In this document: positions 29,414-38,068 of the stretch, piece by piece
How positions within the stretch are numbered: the first letter of the stretch is position 1
Layout: each line of letters starts with the position of its first letter
Assembly: GCA_022009975.1 (NCBI GenBank)
Contig: CP091733.1
Span: forward strand, 1,257,001 to 1,321,000
Length of the DNA: 64,000 bases
Reading direction: 5' to 3'
DNA from: Phocaeicola vulgatus
GTDB lineage: Bacteria; Bacteroidota; Bacteroidia; Bacteroidales; Tannerellaceae
Notes under the pieces: generated by a model
Seen by the model: only the letters and a program-made list of their open reading frames with translations
Database searches by the model: none
Told to the model about the DNA's origin: nothing
Made by a program: the position numbers and the translations under genes

Positions 29414-30586
29414 ATGGCACTAAAAAAATGTAAAGAATGTGGGGCTACCATCCCCGACAAAGCTAAGGCTTGCCCAAAATGCGGTTGCCAAGTAGATACG
29501 CCGAGGAGATCCGGAAAGTTATGGATTGCGTTAGGAGTGCTTGCGCTTGTATTTATAATAGGTGGCAGCGCCACTTATTTCAAGACGGGAAAGAGTGGTG
29601 CAGGTGAAGACACCATACACAAAGACACCTTGGCTTTGCAAACTGACCTCGTCGTCAAGCTCACACCCGAATTCTGCAAGGCAGTAAGAAAGTATAACAG
29701 CCTTAGCGATTTTAAGGACGGATTTGCGGTCGTAGAGAAGGGCGAGAAATGGGGAGCAATAAATACAGAAGGAAAAGAAGTTGTGCCATGTGTGTATGAT
29801 GTGGTGGCATCATTCAATGAAGAACTGGCTGTTGTCTGCAAAAACGACAAATGGGGATTCGTGAACACCAAGGGCGAGTTGGCCATACCATGTACTTATG
29901 ATTTTGCTTTCGATTTCTCAGAAGGTCTTGCCACCATCAGGAAGAACGGCAAATACGGATTTATCAATAAAAAAGGAGAGGTGGTGATTCCTTTAAAATT
30001 TGAAGAGTGCGGAGTTTTCAGCGAAGGACTTGCCTATGCAAGAGACAAAAAGGGAGATTACTTCATCGATACAAATGGTGAGATAAAGATACGCCTGCCT
30101 AAAAACTTCTCCTTGTTTGATGGCAGCTCCTATGACAGCTCTTACCCGACATTCCATAACGGAACCTGCAGTATTGTTGTAGGAGACGATTACAACTACG
30201 TCATCAACACAAAGGGAGAAAAGGTAACGCCTCCTAAGCCACAACCTTCAGCATCCGAACCGGCTTCCGAATATGAAGTGTTCAGAAACGATGAGGGATT
30301 GGTAGGAGTGAAGAACATAAAGACCAACAAAATCGTCGTTCCGGCCAAATACAGTTCCATCGGCAAAAGTGCCAGAGACAATAATGTCATCGAGCTGCAT
30401 AATGGTGTCGTGGTTGCCACTCTTGATTATAAAGAGATAAAGGATAAAGACGAGGCGTCAGACGATGAAGACAGTATTTACGCCCGCACGTACGACTACA
30501 GCATATATGGCTATATTGACATGGAAGGAAACGAAACATTCACGAGCGAAGACTATAAACTTGCAGCTGAGAAACAGCAAATATGA
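29414..30586 (+). CDS. Zinc-ribbon, single-TM, WG-repeat protein
   Basis: An intact protein of about 390 residues. ATG 29414 is preferred over an upstream in-frame TTG. It opens with a zinc ribbon (CKECGATIPDKAKACPKCG, residues about 5-23), then one membrane helix (WIALGVLALVFIIGGSATYF). A series of WG repeats follows: EKWGAINTEGKEVVPCVYD, DKWGFVNTKGELAIPCTYD, GKYGFINKKGEVVIPLKF, and weaker ones to the end. WG repeats form beta-rich binding modules of unclear ligand. The topology suggests a cytoplasmic zinc ribbon and an exported repeat domain. It lies between two copies of a promoter block and ends before a strong terminator, so it looks like a self-contained cassette. Confidence 0.88.
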   Translation: MALKKCKECGATIPDKAKACPKCGCQVDTPRRSGKLWIALGVLALVFIIGGSATYFKTGKSGAGEDTIHKDTLALQTDLVVKLTPEFCKAVRKYNSLSDFKDGFAVVEKGEKWGAINTEGKEVVPCVYDVVASFNEELAVVCKNDKWGFVNTKGELAIPCTYDFAFDFSEGLATIRKNGKYGFINKKGEVVIPLKFEECGVFSEGLAYARDKKGDYFIDTNGEIKIRLPKNFSLFDGSSYDSSYPTFHNGTCSIVVGDDYNYVINTKGEKVTPPKPQPSASEPASEYEVFRNDEGLVGVKNIKTNKIVVPAKYSSIGKSARDNNVIELHNGVVVATLDYKEIKDKDEASDDEDSIYARTYDYSIYGYIDMEGNETFTSEDYKLAAEKQQI

Positions 30587-30650
30587 GCAAGATAAGAAAC
30601 AATGGCAAGAATAAAAAACAACGAACTTTCTGGAGAAATAAGTAATACGT

Positions 30651-30692
30651 AAAATATCGCTCAAGCTTGCATTCTTGAGCGATATTTTTTTT
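30651..30692 (+). terminator. Rho-independent terminator of the WG gene
   Basis: AAAATATCGCTCAAG (30651-30665) pairs with CTTGAGCGATATTTT (30674-30688) over an 8-nt loop, followed by a T run to 30692. Confidence 0.92.
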
Positions 30693-30709
30693 CGGTGTAT
30701 CAGACAACG

Positions 30710-30783
30710 TATCTCGATTATTATTTGTAAATTTGCTACATATTAATAATAATGAACCGTTAATACATTTCCACTCATGAAAA
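30710..30783 (+). repeat. Promoter-leader block, copy 2 (orphan)
   Basis: Nearly identical to 29269-29341, including TAAATTTG at 30728-30735 and the closing ACTCATGAAAA. It is followed only by a 20-codon ORF and then the 3' end of an opposing gene, so it drives nothing obvious. Confidence 0.8.
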
Positions 30784-30811
30784 ATGCTGTACCTTGGCTA
30801 AGCATTCGTAG

Positions 30812-30830
30812 GAATGCGACACCTTTTTGG
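30812..30830. repeat. 19-bp direct repeat, left copy
   Basis: GAATGCGACACCTTTTTGG, exactly repeated at 32165-32183. On the minus strand both copies can be read as KKVSHSY, the C-terminal text of the AraC-type gene. The ATPase gene and its palindromes lie between them. Confidence 0.8.
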
Positions 30831-30843
30831 CTGTTTTGAGACT

Positions 30844-32011
30844 CTAATAATTCATTCCGAAGTACCAGAGAGGGATGATGATTCCATGCCCCGTCTCGAT
30901 ATCGTCTTTTACGATACGTCCATTTTTCACATCCTCTATCTGTTTTTTACCTTTCTTCCTTCCGCCAATCTCAAAGGTATAATCACCAATAGTAAAGTCG
31001 GAAACCCTAGAGGAAGTAACATTTTGTTTTTCTCTCATCTGATTGTAGAAGAAAGTTTCCCTTATGTTTCCAATATTGGGATTAGGGGTAAGAACTGACA
31101 TCAGGCTTGGGTTATCGACATAGACTTTTTCTACCTTTCCAAGATTGCGCATTCCCGAAGTATCATCTCTTAGCAGACCTATCATTCCTGCACGTTCCAG
31201 ATAGACGAGATAATCGGGCACGTTGTTCTTGCTTACCCCGATTTCTGTAGCGAGGTTCTCTACGCTTGGCTTGTAGGGAGCCAACCCAGAAAGGATGACG
31301 AGCATACGCTTTAGCTTGCGTGCTGTTGAGGCTTTCATATCAGCATATTGCGGAATATCAACTTCTATCGTTTGGTCTATCACTTGCAGCATTCTTTGCG
31401 TAAAATCTCCCTCTATGGCAAATGGGTAATATCCATGGTCGAGGTATGCTCTGAAATGGTAATGGGTGTTCCACTCCCGGAATCTCTACCTGGTGATTGA
31501 GTATTTCGTCGAGACAGAAAGCTCTGGTCTTGATGCCTTCAAAAAGTTGCAGGTATTCCCTGAACGACAAGCCTTGCATCATATACATCAGTGCACGGCG
31601 GCTCAGATCAGCTTCGCCCTTCTTGATGTCCAATACCGATGAACCAGTAAAGATAAGGTTTAGGGATGGGTGCATGTCGTAAATTTGCTTCAGTTCTCTG
31701 CTCCAGCCGGCATATTTGTGAATTTCATCTATATAAAGATGTGTACCACCCTCCTTGATAAACTCGTCAGCGAAGTCAATTAAGGAATGATTTGAAAAAT
31801 AGATGTTGTCGGCAGACACATACAGGTGATGGCCTTCCTTAGATAGCTTGATGCGCTGAAGTATCATGGTAGATTTTCCAACGCCTCGCGGTCCCACGAT
31901 ACCTATTAATCGTCCATTCCAGTTGATTTCATCATATTTATATCTGATGAAATCAAGCGGAGTACGTTTCAATAACTCCGCCATGTATTCATATAGTTTA
32001 TTGTCTATCAT
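30844..32011 (-). CDS. AAA_14/DUF4143 ATPase (frameshifted)
   Basis: A P-loop ATPase of the AAA_14 plus DUF4143 class, about 390 residues after repair. Walker A is GIVGPRGVGKSTMILQRI (about residues 37-54), Walker B is HLYIDEIHKYAGWS (about residues 90-103), and LNLIFTGSSVLDI is the sensor region. An indel near 31400-31440 shifts the frame. The second half begins at LQVIDQTIEVDIPQYADM and includes a winged-helix-like PSVENLATEIGVSKNNVPDY and the DUF4143 end, FEIGGRKKGKKQIED. Members are widespread in Bacteroidales and are often mobile or phase-variable; the biochemical role is unclear. It lies between 19-bp direct repeats and behind three palindromes. Confidence 0.88.
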
Positions 32012-32063
32012 ATCTTGCTCTTTTAGATGAATATCATTTAAAACTGCAGCAAAGATACAAATA

Positions 32064-32146
32064 ATCCCTCAATGAGGGATGAATTCTTTCTAATAATTCC
32101 CTCAATAAGGGATGAATTTAATTATTTTTATCCCTCAATGAGGGAT
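32064..32146. promoter_or_regulatory. Three palindromes at exact 33-bp spacing
   Basis: ATCCCTCAATGAGGGAT (32064-32080), TTCCCTCAATAAGGGAT (32097-32113) and ATCCCTCAATGAGGGAT (32130-32146). Starts are 33 bp apart. They stand 53-135 bp upstream of the ATPase start and the last one covers the stop codon of the AraC-type gene. The regular phasing suggests operators bound cooperatively by a dimeric protein. Short spacers (16 bp) rule out a CRISPR array. Confidence 0.8.
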
Positions 32147-33343
32147 TTTTTTGCATGTATATACGAATGCGACACCTTTTTGGTGGTTTGTGCGACCCTC
32201 CATTCTGTAGGAGAACAGCCTTCTTTTGTCTTGAAGATTCGGTAAAGATGAGTGCGACAAGAGAATCCACATTCGGCAGAAATGATGTCGTTGCTATAAT
32301 CTGGATATTCCAACATCATATTTTTGGCAGCGTTAAGACGTATCTCGCTGAGCCATATTCGGAAGTTGGAGTGCAAGCACTGGTCGAAAAACTGGCTCAA
32401 TTCGTTCTTTGATATACAAAGCGTACGAGAAAGCGTCAGCATGTTCACGTTGCAGTCCTTATAGCCTCCATTCGCACACCACTCATCAAGCTTTTGCTGG
32501 ACGAATACTCTACGCTCCTCTGAAATCGGGTTCATACGCTTGAAGGTACCCTCCTGTGGGTTTTTCTGCCCACCCGAAAAAGGATTCACCCCCCCCCGAT
32601 ACTCCACACTCCACATTCGGCTTCATTGATTCTTCTTCCTTATACAGGAGTTCTTCTGTTGGAATATAACTGTTGCCAAGAGCGATAAACGTAAGATTGA
32701 AGAACAACAGGGCAAACAATGCCAACGGACCTACTATGAACAATAAGGTGGTGGAAAAGATGGCAATCGGCATAAATAGAACTGCGAGCCATAGAATTAT
32801 TACACTTGCACGCGAATAACTTACGTAAGGCAACAAATCCGTTGCTGCCATTGTCTCCAACATATTTTTACGCCTAATCATCTCGCGGATAATCATGGAT
32901 ATGCAATAGATGACACTTATGCAGCACAGACTCAGCATCAAATAAAGCCCTTCTCTGATATACAGGCTATGATGGAGACTGATACCCACGCAAAAGACCA
33001 CAATGATGGCAGCATAAATACCACTGCACACAAGGTTCATCTTCCTGAGGTTGGCACGTGTGGTCCAAATGTTATATACAGCCATAGCCATGAGCGAGAA
33101 GCAGGGGGTGTAGATGAGGATGTTGATGACAGCCCCAATACTGTCGTCGGTAGCACGGAAACCGAAAGTCATCTGCATCAAATATTGTATCGCCAGCACT
33201 ATCATGGCGGCAACTATCATCCATCGTGAACGCTCATAACGCTTGTTCTCCCATCTCACATGCAGATGAGAGAATGCCACGAAGAAGGCATTGACGAGCA
33301 TGAATATGAAACATGCAAACTGAAAAAGAAATAATGAATCCAT
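32128..33343 (-). CDS. Membrane-anchored AraC-family regulator, split at a G9 tract
   Basis: The N-terminal half (from 33343) has about seven membrane helices, for example LFLFQFACFIFMLVNAFFVA, IVAAMIVLAIQYLMQMTFG and IILWLAVLFMPIAIFSTTLL. The frame then crosses a run of nine G (minus strand; C run 32589-32597). As written it ends at 32510 in junk. With eight G the frame continues as VNPFSGGQKNPQEGTFKRMN into an AraC helix-turn-helix domain, with SRTLCISKNELSQFFDQCLH and IISAECGFSCRTHLYRIFK. A similar seven-helix plus AraC design is known in Bacteroidetes sensors. The G tract could be a sequencing error or a phase-variation switch. Products of both lengths are possible. Confidence 0.8.
32165..32183. 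repeat. 19-bp direct repeat, right copy
   Basis: Identical to 30812-30830; it lies inside the 3' end of the AraC-type gene. Flanking bases also match imperfectly (TA-n-GAATGCG, TTGG-n-TG), suggesting an old duplication made when the ATPase cassette was inserted. Confidence 0.8.
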
Positions 33344-33380
33344 GGCTTCTTATCTTATGTTTACTTTCTTGTATTTCTGA

Positions 33381-33509
33381 TTAGCAAGTGTTGGTGCACC
33401 ATTTAGAAATAGTTGCTTGGTCTTTACCTAACATTTCTGCCAACCACTTGTTTGAGTGCTTGGTTACTGCCAACATTATCTTCAATCTGTTTACATCTTT
33501 CTTTGCCAT
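33381..33509 (-). pseudogene. Truncated XRE-type helix-turn-helix protein
   Basis: From ATG 33509 the product reads MAKKDVNRLKIMLAVTKHSN and then KWLAEMLGKDQATISKWCTN, ending after TC. This is the start of a small Bacteroidales XRE-family DNA-binding protein, which normally continues with QPSLETL-type text for another 30 residues. The stop after 42 codons leaves only the first two helices and the recognition helix. The downstream DNA does not obviously continue the gene in another frame, so I call it a fragment. It could be a minimal DNA-binding peptide, but truncation is more likely. Confidence 0.6.
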
Positions 33510-34297
33510 AATTATTATAAAATAAGTAAATACGCTTGCAAATACGAAAATAATTTCAGAAAAAGGTACAATATTCTCAGAATGTTTACGAAACATGCAA
33601 ATAATTGAGTATTTCGCAATATTATTCCTTTCATTGATAATCATAAAATACGAGCGAAAAAGGTTGTTTTGGAGATTTTTGAATTACTACTAACACAGAG
33701 ATGACATAAATATCATTTCATTGGCCTGCACAATCAAAAGAAAAAATCGGAAAATTATCGTTGTTTTCAGTGTCAATTTATGTTTTCTCATACTTTCATT
33801 TTGGGGTTTCTCAATTTTGTTGTTCCCAATTTGTTTCTTTCGTCATTTTGCTATTCCAATAAGTATTGACTATCATCATATTACGAGCAATCAGTAAGAT
33901 TTCAAGAAAAAGGAAATGGCCGAACTCATGCGGAAGGTATCAATGTAAACATGCTCATATAGAAGCTGAAAGAATGCAACTATTGATGAATAGAATCTGT
34001 ACTCCTATGAGAGTGTTCAAGCTCAGTTGTGTCTTTTAAAACAGCGTTTAAATGCTATTAAAACAGCGTTTAAACACTGTTTTAACGGAGAATTAAGGCA
34101 GCTACATTTCCATATAATCCGACCTCTTTTCCAAAAGGTAGTATGCTTTTCCAAAAAAGGTAGTAAGCTTTTTGAGAAAAGGTAGTATGCTTTTTGGAAA
34201 GAGCTCGTAACAAGAATGAATCAGCATTCTGATATAACAACCCGTTGGCGGAGTTAAATTTCCATTTCGTTTGCAAAGAGGAATCGCTGTGACGATT
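33510..34297. repeat. Gene-free region with short direct and inverted repeats
   Basis: About 790 bp without a gene. TTAAAACAGCGTTTAAA occurs at 34036-34052 and 34058-34074, and its near reverse complement at 34069-34085. Then a GGTAGTATGC-type unit with flanking A and T runs occurs three times (near 34137, 34159, 34181; the middle copy reads GGTAGTAAGC). No CRISPR-like regularity is present. The first 500 bp (33510-34020) show no structure I recognise. Such repeats are frequent spacer material in Bacteroidales. Confidence 0.7.
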
Positions 34298-34915
34298 TTA
34301 TACAGACAAAAACTGCTTAATGTAGCGGTCGAGAGTCTTTCTGTCCACATCACAAAATTTTGCAATCTTGCATTTAGGGACATCCGCCTTAAGTTGCTCT
34401 TGGATTACAGTCTCCATCCCGTGAAGTTTGTATTTTTCAGGTGCGCTCATTCTCCCCTTTGGCCGTCCGAGGGTAACGCCTTTAGCCTTCTTCCGTGCCA
34501 AAGCCTCTTTTGTCCGTTGGCTGATAAGGTCACGCTCAATCTCCGCCGATAAGCCGAAAGCGAAAGCAAGAACCTTGCTTTGAATGTCATCCCCCAAGCG
34601 ATAGTTGTCCTTGATAGTCCAAATTCGACACTCCTTTGTCATGCAAATATTCAGGATTTCCATAATCATGAATAAGTTACGTCCAAGGCGAGACAGTTCA
34701 GAGCAAACGATAAGGTCATTCTTGTGTACACGTTTCAAGAGTTTTCCCAGTTCACGTTTGTTATATGCTTTAGTGCCACTTATTGTTTCCTCAATCCATC
34801 CGCCAATTACCAACTTGTTCCGTTCACAGAATTTATTAATCTCAAATCGCTGGTTCTCTACTGTCTGTTTATCACTGCTTACCCTAATATAACCGTAAAC
34901 CATCTTTCGTGGCAA
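34298..34915 (-). CDS. mpi: Serine site-specific recombinase, Mpi-like DNA invertase
   Basis: An intact 205-residue serine recombinase. The catalytic N-terminus reads MVYGYIRVSSDKQTVENQRF with the Ser in RVSSDKQT. The core continues NDLIVCSELSRLGRNLFMIM and ends in the conserved FGLSAEIERDLISQRTKEAL. The basic linker and C-terminal helix-turn-helix include GVTLGRPKGRMSAPEKYKLH and CKIAKFCDVDRKTLDRYIKQ. The text is very close to Mpi of Bacteroides fragilis, the master invertase that flips capsule promoters. No inverted promoter pair was found next to it, so its targets are probably elsewhere. The next gene upstream ends 5 bp before the start, so they may be cotranscribed. Confidence 0.93.
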   Translation of the reverse strand: MPRKMVYGYIRVSSDKQTVENQRFEINKFCERNKLVIGGWIEETISGTKAYNKRELGKLLKRVHKNDLIVCSELSRLGRNLFMIMEILNICMTKECRIWTIKDNYRLGDDIQSKVLAFAFGLSAEIERDLISQRTKEALARKKAKGVTLGRPKGRMSAPEKYKLHGMETVIQEQLKADVPKCKIAKFCDVDRKTLDRYIKQFLSV

Positions 34916-34920
34916 TGATT

Positions 34921-35442
34921 CTATCTCTCGAACTCTTTCAAGTAGTCATCCAAACTATGGTATAAAGGGACGCCGTAACGTTTACAGGTTATCCGTACAT
35001 TATCATATCTGTAATAATCGGGTTCGCAAATGACACGCATCTTTCCTGATTGCATATAAATTCCCATTTCCAAAAGAGAGATGGGAGATTTGCTACTTCC
35101 TAATATATTCATAATAATCAAGTCCGCTTTCTCTAAATGTTCAAGTTCCCAATTGACTTGGTGCTCGAAATCCGACATTTCGCCACTTAATCCTTTTCCC
35201 CTGCGCGGATTAAAAAGCATATATTTCCCCGATTCTTTTTGCCTGAACCATTCAGCTGTATTCTTTTGCCAATCTACGCTTTTCCCCATGTCTATGGTTC
35301 CTGCCAAGAATATTTTATAATATTGGTCTGCATTTTCAACATCCTGCTCATCTACGGGAGTCAATACGACTACTTCGGATTGTGCCCAAAAGGAAACAGG
35401 AAGGAGCAACATAAAGTATGCTATCAAAAATAATCTTTTCAT
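34921..35442 (-). CDS. Nucleoside 2-deoxyribosyltransferase-like protein with signal peptide
   Basis: A 173-residue protein. A signal peptide is visible (MKRLFLIAYFMLLLPVSFWA), so the product is exported, which is unusual for this fold. The mature part matches the nucleoside 2-deoxyribosyltransferase-like family: KIFLAGTIDMGKSVDWQ (about residues 43-59), MLFNPRRGKG, QVNWELEHLEKADLIIMNIL (from about residue 94), and SLLEMGIYMQSGKMRV with the probable catalytic Glu. The tail has YRYDNVRITCKRYGVP. Such enzymes cleave or exchange nucleobases. The substrate is unknown. It is divergent from the ATPase-DUF4435 gene and could share a control region with it. Confidence 0.8.
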   Translation of the reverse strand: MKRLFLIAYFMLLLPVSFWAQSEVVVLTPVDEQDVENADQYYKIFLAGTIDMGKSVDWQKNTAEWFRQKESGKYMLFNPRRGKGLSGEMSDFEHQVNWELEHLEKADLIIMNILGSSKSPISLLEMGIYMQSGKMRVICEPDYYRYDNVRITCKRYGVPLYHSLDDYLKEFER

Positions 35443-35522
35443 ATTTATCTGTTATTTTTCATGCGAAGGTATGGAAAAGCCAGAAAAGATACAAGAGTAA
35501 CGGTGTTTTAGAGAGAAATTAT

Positions 35523-35530
35523 TATATTTG
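35523..35530 (+). promoter_or_regulatory. -7 element TATATTTG before the ATPase-DUF4435 gene
   Basis: Fits TAnnTTTG on the plus strand, 20 bp before the ATG at 35551. Confidence 0.55.
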
Positions 35531-35550
35531 CCATCTAAAGATCTGTAGCC

Positions 35551-37108
35551 ATGAAGATAAAATTACCGTTAAACATAAACCATAAAGAGGAGCATGTCGA
35601 TACGCAATGTTTGGTTGTTATCGGCACGAATGGCATTGGCAAAAGTTCATTCGGTAAAATGATAGCCAGCCAATATCCTGATAAATCAACCATCATATCG
35701 GGATTGCATGCTTTATTCATCTCCACCCAGCCAGGAGACAAAAAAGATGATGAAGGTTGGTTGCAACTGCAAACTCTTATCAAAGAGAGATTGCTGCTGC
35801 CGCGTATTACGGATTATGAGAAGTTGATTGTCCAATTACAGCAGGAAGAATTCGAGATTGCCGTCAATTATAAGGAGTCTTGTAAAAAAGAAGAGGGATT
35901 ACAACCTCCAGTAACGAAATTGGATTTAATCCAGACCGTTTGGGAAGAAATGTTCCCCCATAACCGTTTGGTAAGGAAGTCGGGCTTCTTTGAAGTGGCA
36001 TCCACTTACCATCGCAGTTTGTCTTATAATGCAGGAAGGATGAGCGATAGTGAGAAACTTGTCTTTTACCTTATAGGCGCCGTCCTTTGCACCCAGCCGA
36101 TCCCTGTTGATAATTGAAGAACCTGAAACTCTATTGCACGATTCCATCAAGAATCTTTTATGGGACAGAATCGAACAGCTAAGACCCGATTGCACCTATA
36201 TCTATTTAACCCACGACATCGACTTTGCTTTGTCCAGGAGGTCATGCAAACGATTATGGATTAGGGATTTTGATGCCGACAACAAAATATGGGATTACCA
36301 AGTGATTGAAAACAGCACCTCTTTGCCTGAAGAGGTGTATATGGAGGTTTTGGGCAACAGGAAACCTGTCCTTTTCGTAGAAGGGACAGAAAATAACAGC
36401 ATAGACATCCGCCTTTACTCCCTTGTCTTTCCCGATCACATGGTCAAACCGATGGGAGGTTGCCAGAAAGTGATAGAGACGACCAAAGCATTCAACCAAA
36501 TGAAGGAGTTCCATACGTTGGATAGTTTCGGTATCGTTGACCGCGACAGGCGCACGGAGAATGAGATTGAATATCTGAACCGGCAACATATTTTCGTGCC
36601 TGACGTGGCGGAAGTCGAGAATCTGTTGATGTTGGAAGAGATTATCAAAACGGTAGCAACCAAACTTAGGAGGAATCCGGACACTGTCTTTGAAAAGGTG
36701 AAAAAGAATGTTATCCAACTCTTCAAGAATGACTTGGAGGAACAGATAATCTTGCATACAAAACATAAAGTCAAGAAAAAGTTGGAGAGTTCTTTGAATT
36801 ACAAGATTCATTCCTTCGAGCAACTCAATGAACATGTGGAAGAAATCCACGAGCGCATCCGTGTGGAAGATGTATATGAAACGATACGTAGGCGGTTTGT
36901 ATCCTATATTGAAACAGGCAATTATAAATTAATCTTACGTGTTTATAATCAAAAATCCATGCTCCCGGATAGCCAAGTCTGCCAGCTCTGCGGTGTCCAT
37001 TCCAAAGACTCTTATCTCGATTACATCCTTAGTCTGTTGCGGAAAAACGGCAATGAGGCGGAAACAATCCGCAAAGCCATCCGGGACTCCTTGGGTGTTT
37101 CAAAATAG
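35551..37108 (+). CDS. Fused ABC-type ATPase-DUF4435 protein, PARIS-like (frameshifted)
   Basis: About 518 residues after repair. The first part has Walker A, VVIGTNGIGKSSFGKMIAS (about residues 21-39). The frame ends at 36117, but dropping one C from the CCC run near 36100 gives PILLIIEEPETLLHDSIKNL (Walker B plus catalytic Glu-Glu), and YIYLTHDIDFALSRR is the H-loop. The C-terminal DUF4435 domain has the TOPRIM-type motifs RKPVLFVEGTENNSID, DSFGIVDRDRRTENEIEYLN and VPDVAEVENLLML. An ATPase with a DUF4435 nuclease is the makeup of the PARIS anti-phage system (AriA and AriB), of which fused forms are known. A related OLD-like nuclease is the alternative. Confidence 0.82.
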
Positions 37109-37132
37109 CATTAAACAGGAATCGTCAGTCAG

Positions 37133-37681
37133 ATGGAAACGTTTCATAAAGAGATTAACGAATGGGTAGAACTCTACTCCCAGCCTTTGCTTAACCGTGC
37201 ACTTTCCTTGGTGGCAAACAAAGAAGATGCCATGGATATCGTGCAAGAGGTGTTTGTCGCAGCTTTGTCGGCAAGGAAATCGTTCGAGCACAAGAGTTCG
37301 CCGCTGACTTGGCTGCAAAACATTCTCAGGAACAAAGTGGCAGACTTCTACCGAGACCGTTATCGAAAGCCGACGACGAGCATGAGCGACTTCTTTGACG
37401 AGACTGGATCATGGATTGACAATAGCGTGGGTAGCAAGTGGAATGTGGCAACCGATAATTCGGATGAACAGCAAGCTTTGGTTGAGACACTCGACAAATG
37501 CTTGGAACGGCTTCCTAATCGGTGGAACATTACAGTTAGATTATATTATATAGAGGAGAAAAAGGCCAGTGAGGTGTGCAGGGAGCTTGGTATCAACACC
37601 ACGAACTTGTGGAAAATCCTCCAGCGAAGCCGCATGCAATTAAGAAAGTGTATCGAGTTAAACTGGTTTGAAAAGTTATGA
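37133..37681 (+). CDS. ECF RNA polymerase sigma factor
   Basis: An intact 182-residue sigma-70 family (ECF) factor. Region 2 has LVANKEDAMDIVQEVFVAAL (about residues 26-45) and SSPLTWLQNILRNKVADFYR. Region 4 has LDKCLERLPNRWNITVRLYY followed by KASEVCRELGINTTNLWKIL, the -35-binding helix-turn-helix. The gene begins 24 bp after the ATPase-DUF4435 stop codon and overlaps the start of the small cysteine-containing protein that follows (ATGA at 37678). The overlap suggests that the two are a sigma/anti-sigma pair. Likely targets are the DUF417 and msrAB genes just downstream. Confidence 0.93.
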   Translation: METFHKEINEWVELYSQPLLNRALSLVANKEDAMDIVQEVFVAALSARKSFEHKSSPLTWLQNILRNKVADFYRDRYRKPTTSMSDFFDETGSWIDNSVGSKWNVATDNSDEQQALVETLDKCLERLPNRWNITVRLYYIEEKKASEVCRELGINTTNLWKILQRSRMQLRKCIELNWFEKL

Positions 37682-37968
37682 AAGCAATGCTGAACAAATT
37701 ACTGCATATCGTGATAATGCCGTGCAGCCATGTCCCTGAGTTATTGGAAAGACAAAATGCAAAAGCGTTGCCTTTCCATAAAAGGGTGCGCCTTGCGGCT
37801 CATCTGTCATTGTGCAAACTGTGTGCTGCTTATGCCTTAAAAGTAGAACAAATAGATAAAATGCTAACAAAGAAATATGCCAACAAGGGAAAAGAAGAGC
37901 AGTTTGACGATTCTGAATTGCAGTTGTTTAAGGAAAGGATGAAGAAAAAGTTAGGAAAAAAGTCATAA
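37678..37968 (+). CDS. Small zinc-finger anti-sigma-like protein
   Basis: A 96-residue cytoplasmic protein that begins MKAMLNKLLHIVIMPCSHVP and has the HxxxCxxC signature of zf-HC2 anti-sigma factors in RLAAHLSLCKLCAAYALKVE (about residues 37-56). It lacks a membrane helix. The C-terminal half is very basic and acidic by turns (KKYANKGKEEQFDDSELQLF). It overlaps the sigma-factor stop, which supports a regulatory partner. The zinc-binding cysteines could make it responsive to oxidants, as in RsrA-type anti-sigma proteins, but that is inference. Confidence 0.75.
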   Translation: MKAMLNKLLHIVIMPCSHVPELLERQNAKALPFHKRVRLAAHLSLCKLCAAYALKVEQIDKMLTKKYANKGKEEQFDDSELQLFKERMKKKLGKKS

Positions 37969-38068
37969 TATCGTGTCAGTATTATAAAGAATGTTCGACT
38001 ATAAGTGAAGAATACCTCTTGGTACAATCTGTATTATTTAGAGATTCAACATTAATAACACTTATAAT

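Noticed and set aside
32064..32146. A CRISPR array made of the CCCTCAATGAGGG repeats
   Set aside because: Only three 17-bp units with 16-bp AT-rich spacers that resemble each other; no cas genes nearby.
34130..34200. A CRISPR-like repeat based on GGTAGTATGC
   Set aside because: Three short, imperfect units with A/T runs only; looks like ordinary intergenic repeat material.
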